Assembly (NCBI GenBank): GCA_037446575.1
Contig: JBBIII010000098.1
Span: 1-7,439 of the forward strand
Reading direction: 5' to 3'
Origin: JBBIII01 sp037446575
GTDB lineage: Bacteria > Bacteroidota > Ignavibacteria > UBA10030
Length of the DNA stretch: 7,439 bases
How positions within the stretch are numbered: position 1 is the stretch's first letter; the number at the start of each line of letters is the position of its first letter. The notes under the pieces were generated by a model. The model ran no database searches, was not told where the DNA came from, and was given only the letters and a program-made list of their open reading frames with translations. Position numbers and translations under genes: made by a program. Positions 7,234 to 7,439 of the stretch are shown here, one piece after another.

Positions 7234-7269
7234 AACTTGTTTTTTTAAATGCTGATTACTTGTTAGCCG

Positions 7270-7298
7270 TTGCTTTTCCATCAATCTTTTTCTATCAT
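7270..7298 (+). promoter_or_regulatory. Candidate promoter of tRNA-Ser
   Basis: TTGCTT (7270-7275) and TATCAT (7293-7298, 5 of 6 to TATAAT) have the ideal 17-base spacer. The start point would fall near 7305, leaving a leader of about 14 bases before the mature tRNA at 7319, a usual arrangement for tRNA genes. Confidence 0.5.
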
Positions 7299-7318
7299 AA
7301 TTGCAAGTTAAATCAACT

Positions 7319-7406
7319 GGAAAGGTGCAGGAGTGGTTGAACTGGCACGCCTGGAGAGCGTGTTAATGCCTAAAGCGTTACGAGGGTTCGAATCCCTCCC
7401 TTTCCG
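7319..7406 (+). tRNA. tRNA-Ser, anticodon GGA
   Basis: This 88-base tRNA folds completely. The acceptor GGAAAGG (7319-7325) pairs with CCTTTCC (7399-7405), followed by discriminator G (7406). The D-arm has a CAG/CTG stem. The anticodon stem CACGC/GCGTG encloses the loop CTGGAGA (7351-7357) with anticodon GGA at 7353-7355, which reads UCC and UCU serine codons. A long variable arm, TAATGC with GCGTTA around CTAAA, is the class II feature of serine tRNAs. The T-arm GAGGG-TTCGAAT-CCCTC is perfect. CCA is not encoded (CAA follows), so it must be added after transcription. It is transcribed away from the phosphoesterase. Confidence 0.97.
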
Positions 7407-7439
7407 CAAAGTATATGAGTTTTGCCTTTGAATTCTTTA

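Noticed and set aside
7147..7284. A 46-residue N-terminal extension of the phosphoesterase starting at 7284
   Set aside because: The extension has no family likeness, covers the best promoter, and the catalytic fold begins exactly at the internal ATG at 7144-7146.
1..7409. The 20-base near-repeat at both ends (36-55 and 7390-7409) as attachment sites of an integrated island
   Set aside because: No integrase, phage or conjugation gene lies between them, and the genes lie on the 5' side of the intact tRNA, whereas such elements usually insert at its 3' side. Two related tRNA-Ser ends explain the match.

Overview
The window is a compact, AT-rich bacterial segment. The features suggest a Gram-negative anaerobe or facultative organism of the Bacteroidota/Chlorobiota/Ignavibacteriota group. 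The evidence is a beta-barrel outer-membrane protein with a signal peptide and terminal Phe, the AT-rich codon use, and a tRNA gene with no encoded CCA. This placement is an inference from style, not from a marker gene.

Layout, left to right. Positions 1-52 hold what looks like the 3' end of a tRNA-Ser-type gene with an abnormal T-arm. Five protein genes follow, all on the minus strand, so transcription runs from right to left: a calcineurin-type metallophosphoesterase (6379-7146), a 963-residue membrane sensor (3483-6374), a DUF485 small membrane protein (3072-3386), the cation/acetate symporter ActP (1491-3038) and an outer-membrane porin-like protein (143-1387). The right edge holds a complete tRNA-Ser(GGA) gene on the plus strand (7319-7406), divergent from the phosphoesterase. 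No mobile element, integrase or CRISPR array is present.

The genes read as one uptake-and-sensing cluster. ActP with its DUF485 partner imports acetate or a similar short carboxylate across the inner membrane, and the porin could supply the outer-membrane route. The sensor has a periplasmic sCache_2 domain, two PAS domains, a CBS pair and a GlnD-like DUF294 nucleotidyltransferase with its C-terminal helical domain. Cytoplasmic DUF294/CBS proteins are known neighbours of acetate-type symporters. Here the usual cyclic-nucleotide-binding front end is replaced by a transmembrane Cache-PAS-PAS module, which would make a one-protein receptor with a nucleotidyltransferase output. The phosphoesterase ends 4 bases before the sensor starts, so the two are probably translationally coupled. 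A nucleotidylation/hydrolysis pair controlling carboxylate transport is the most interesting hypothesis in the window.

Intergenic stretches are short (90-172 bases). They hold candidate promoters upstream of the phosphoesterase, the DUF485 gene and the tRNA, a 20-bp inverted repeat in front of the DUF485-actP pair, and a hairpin terminator after actP.
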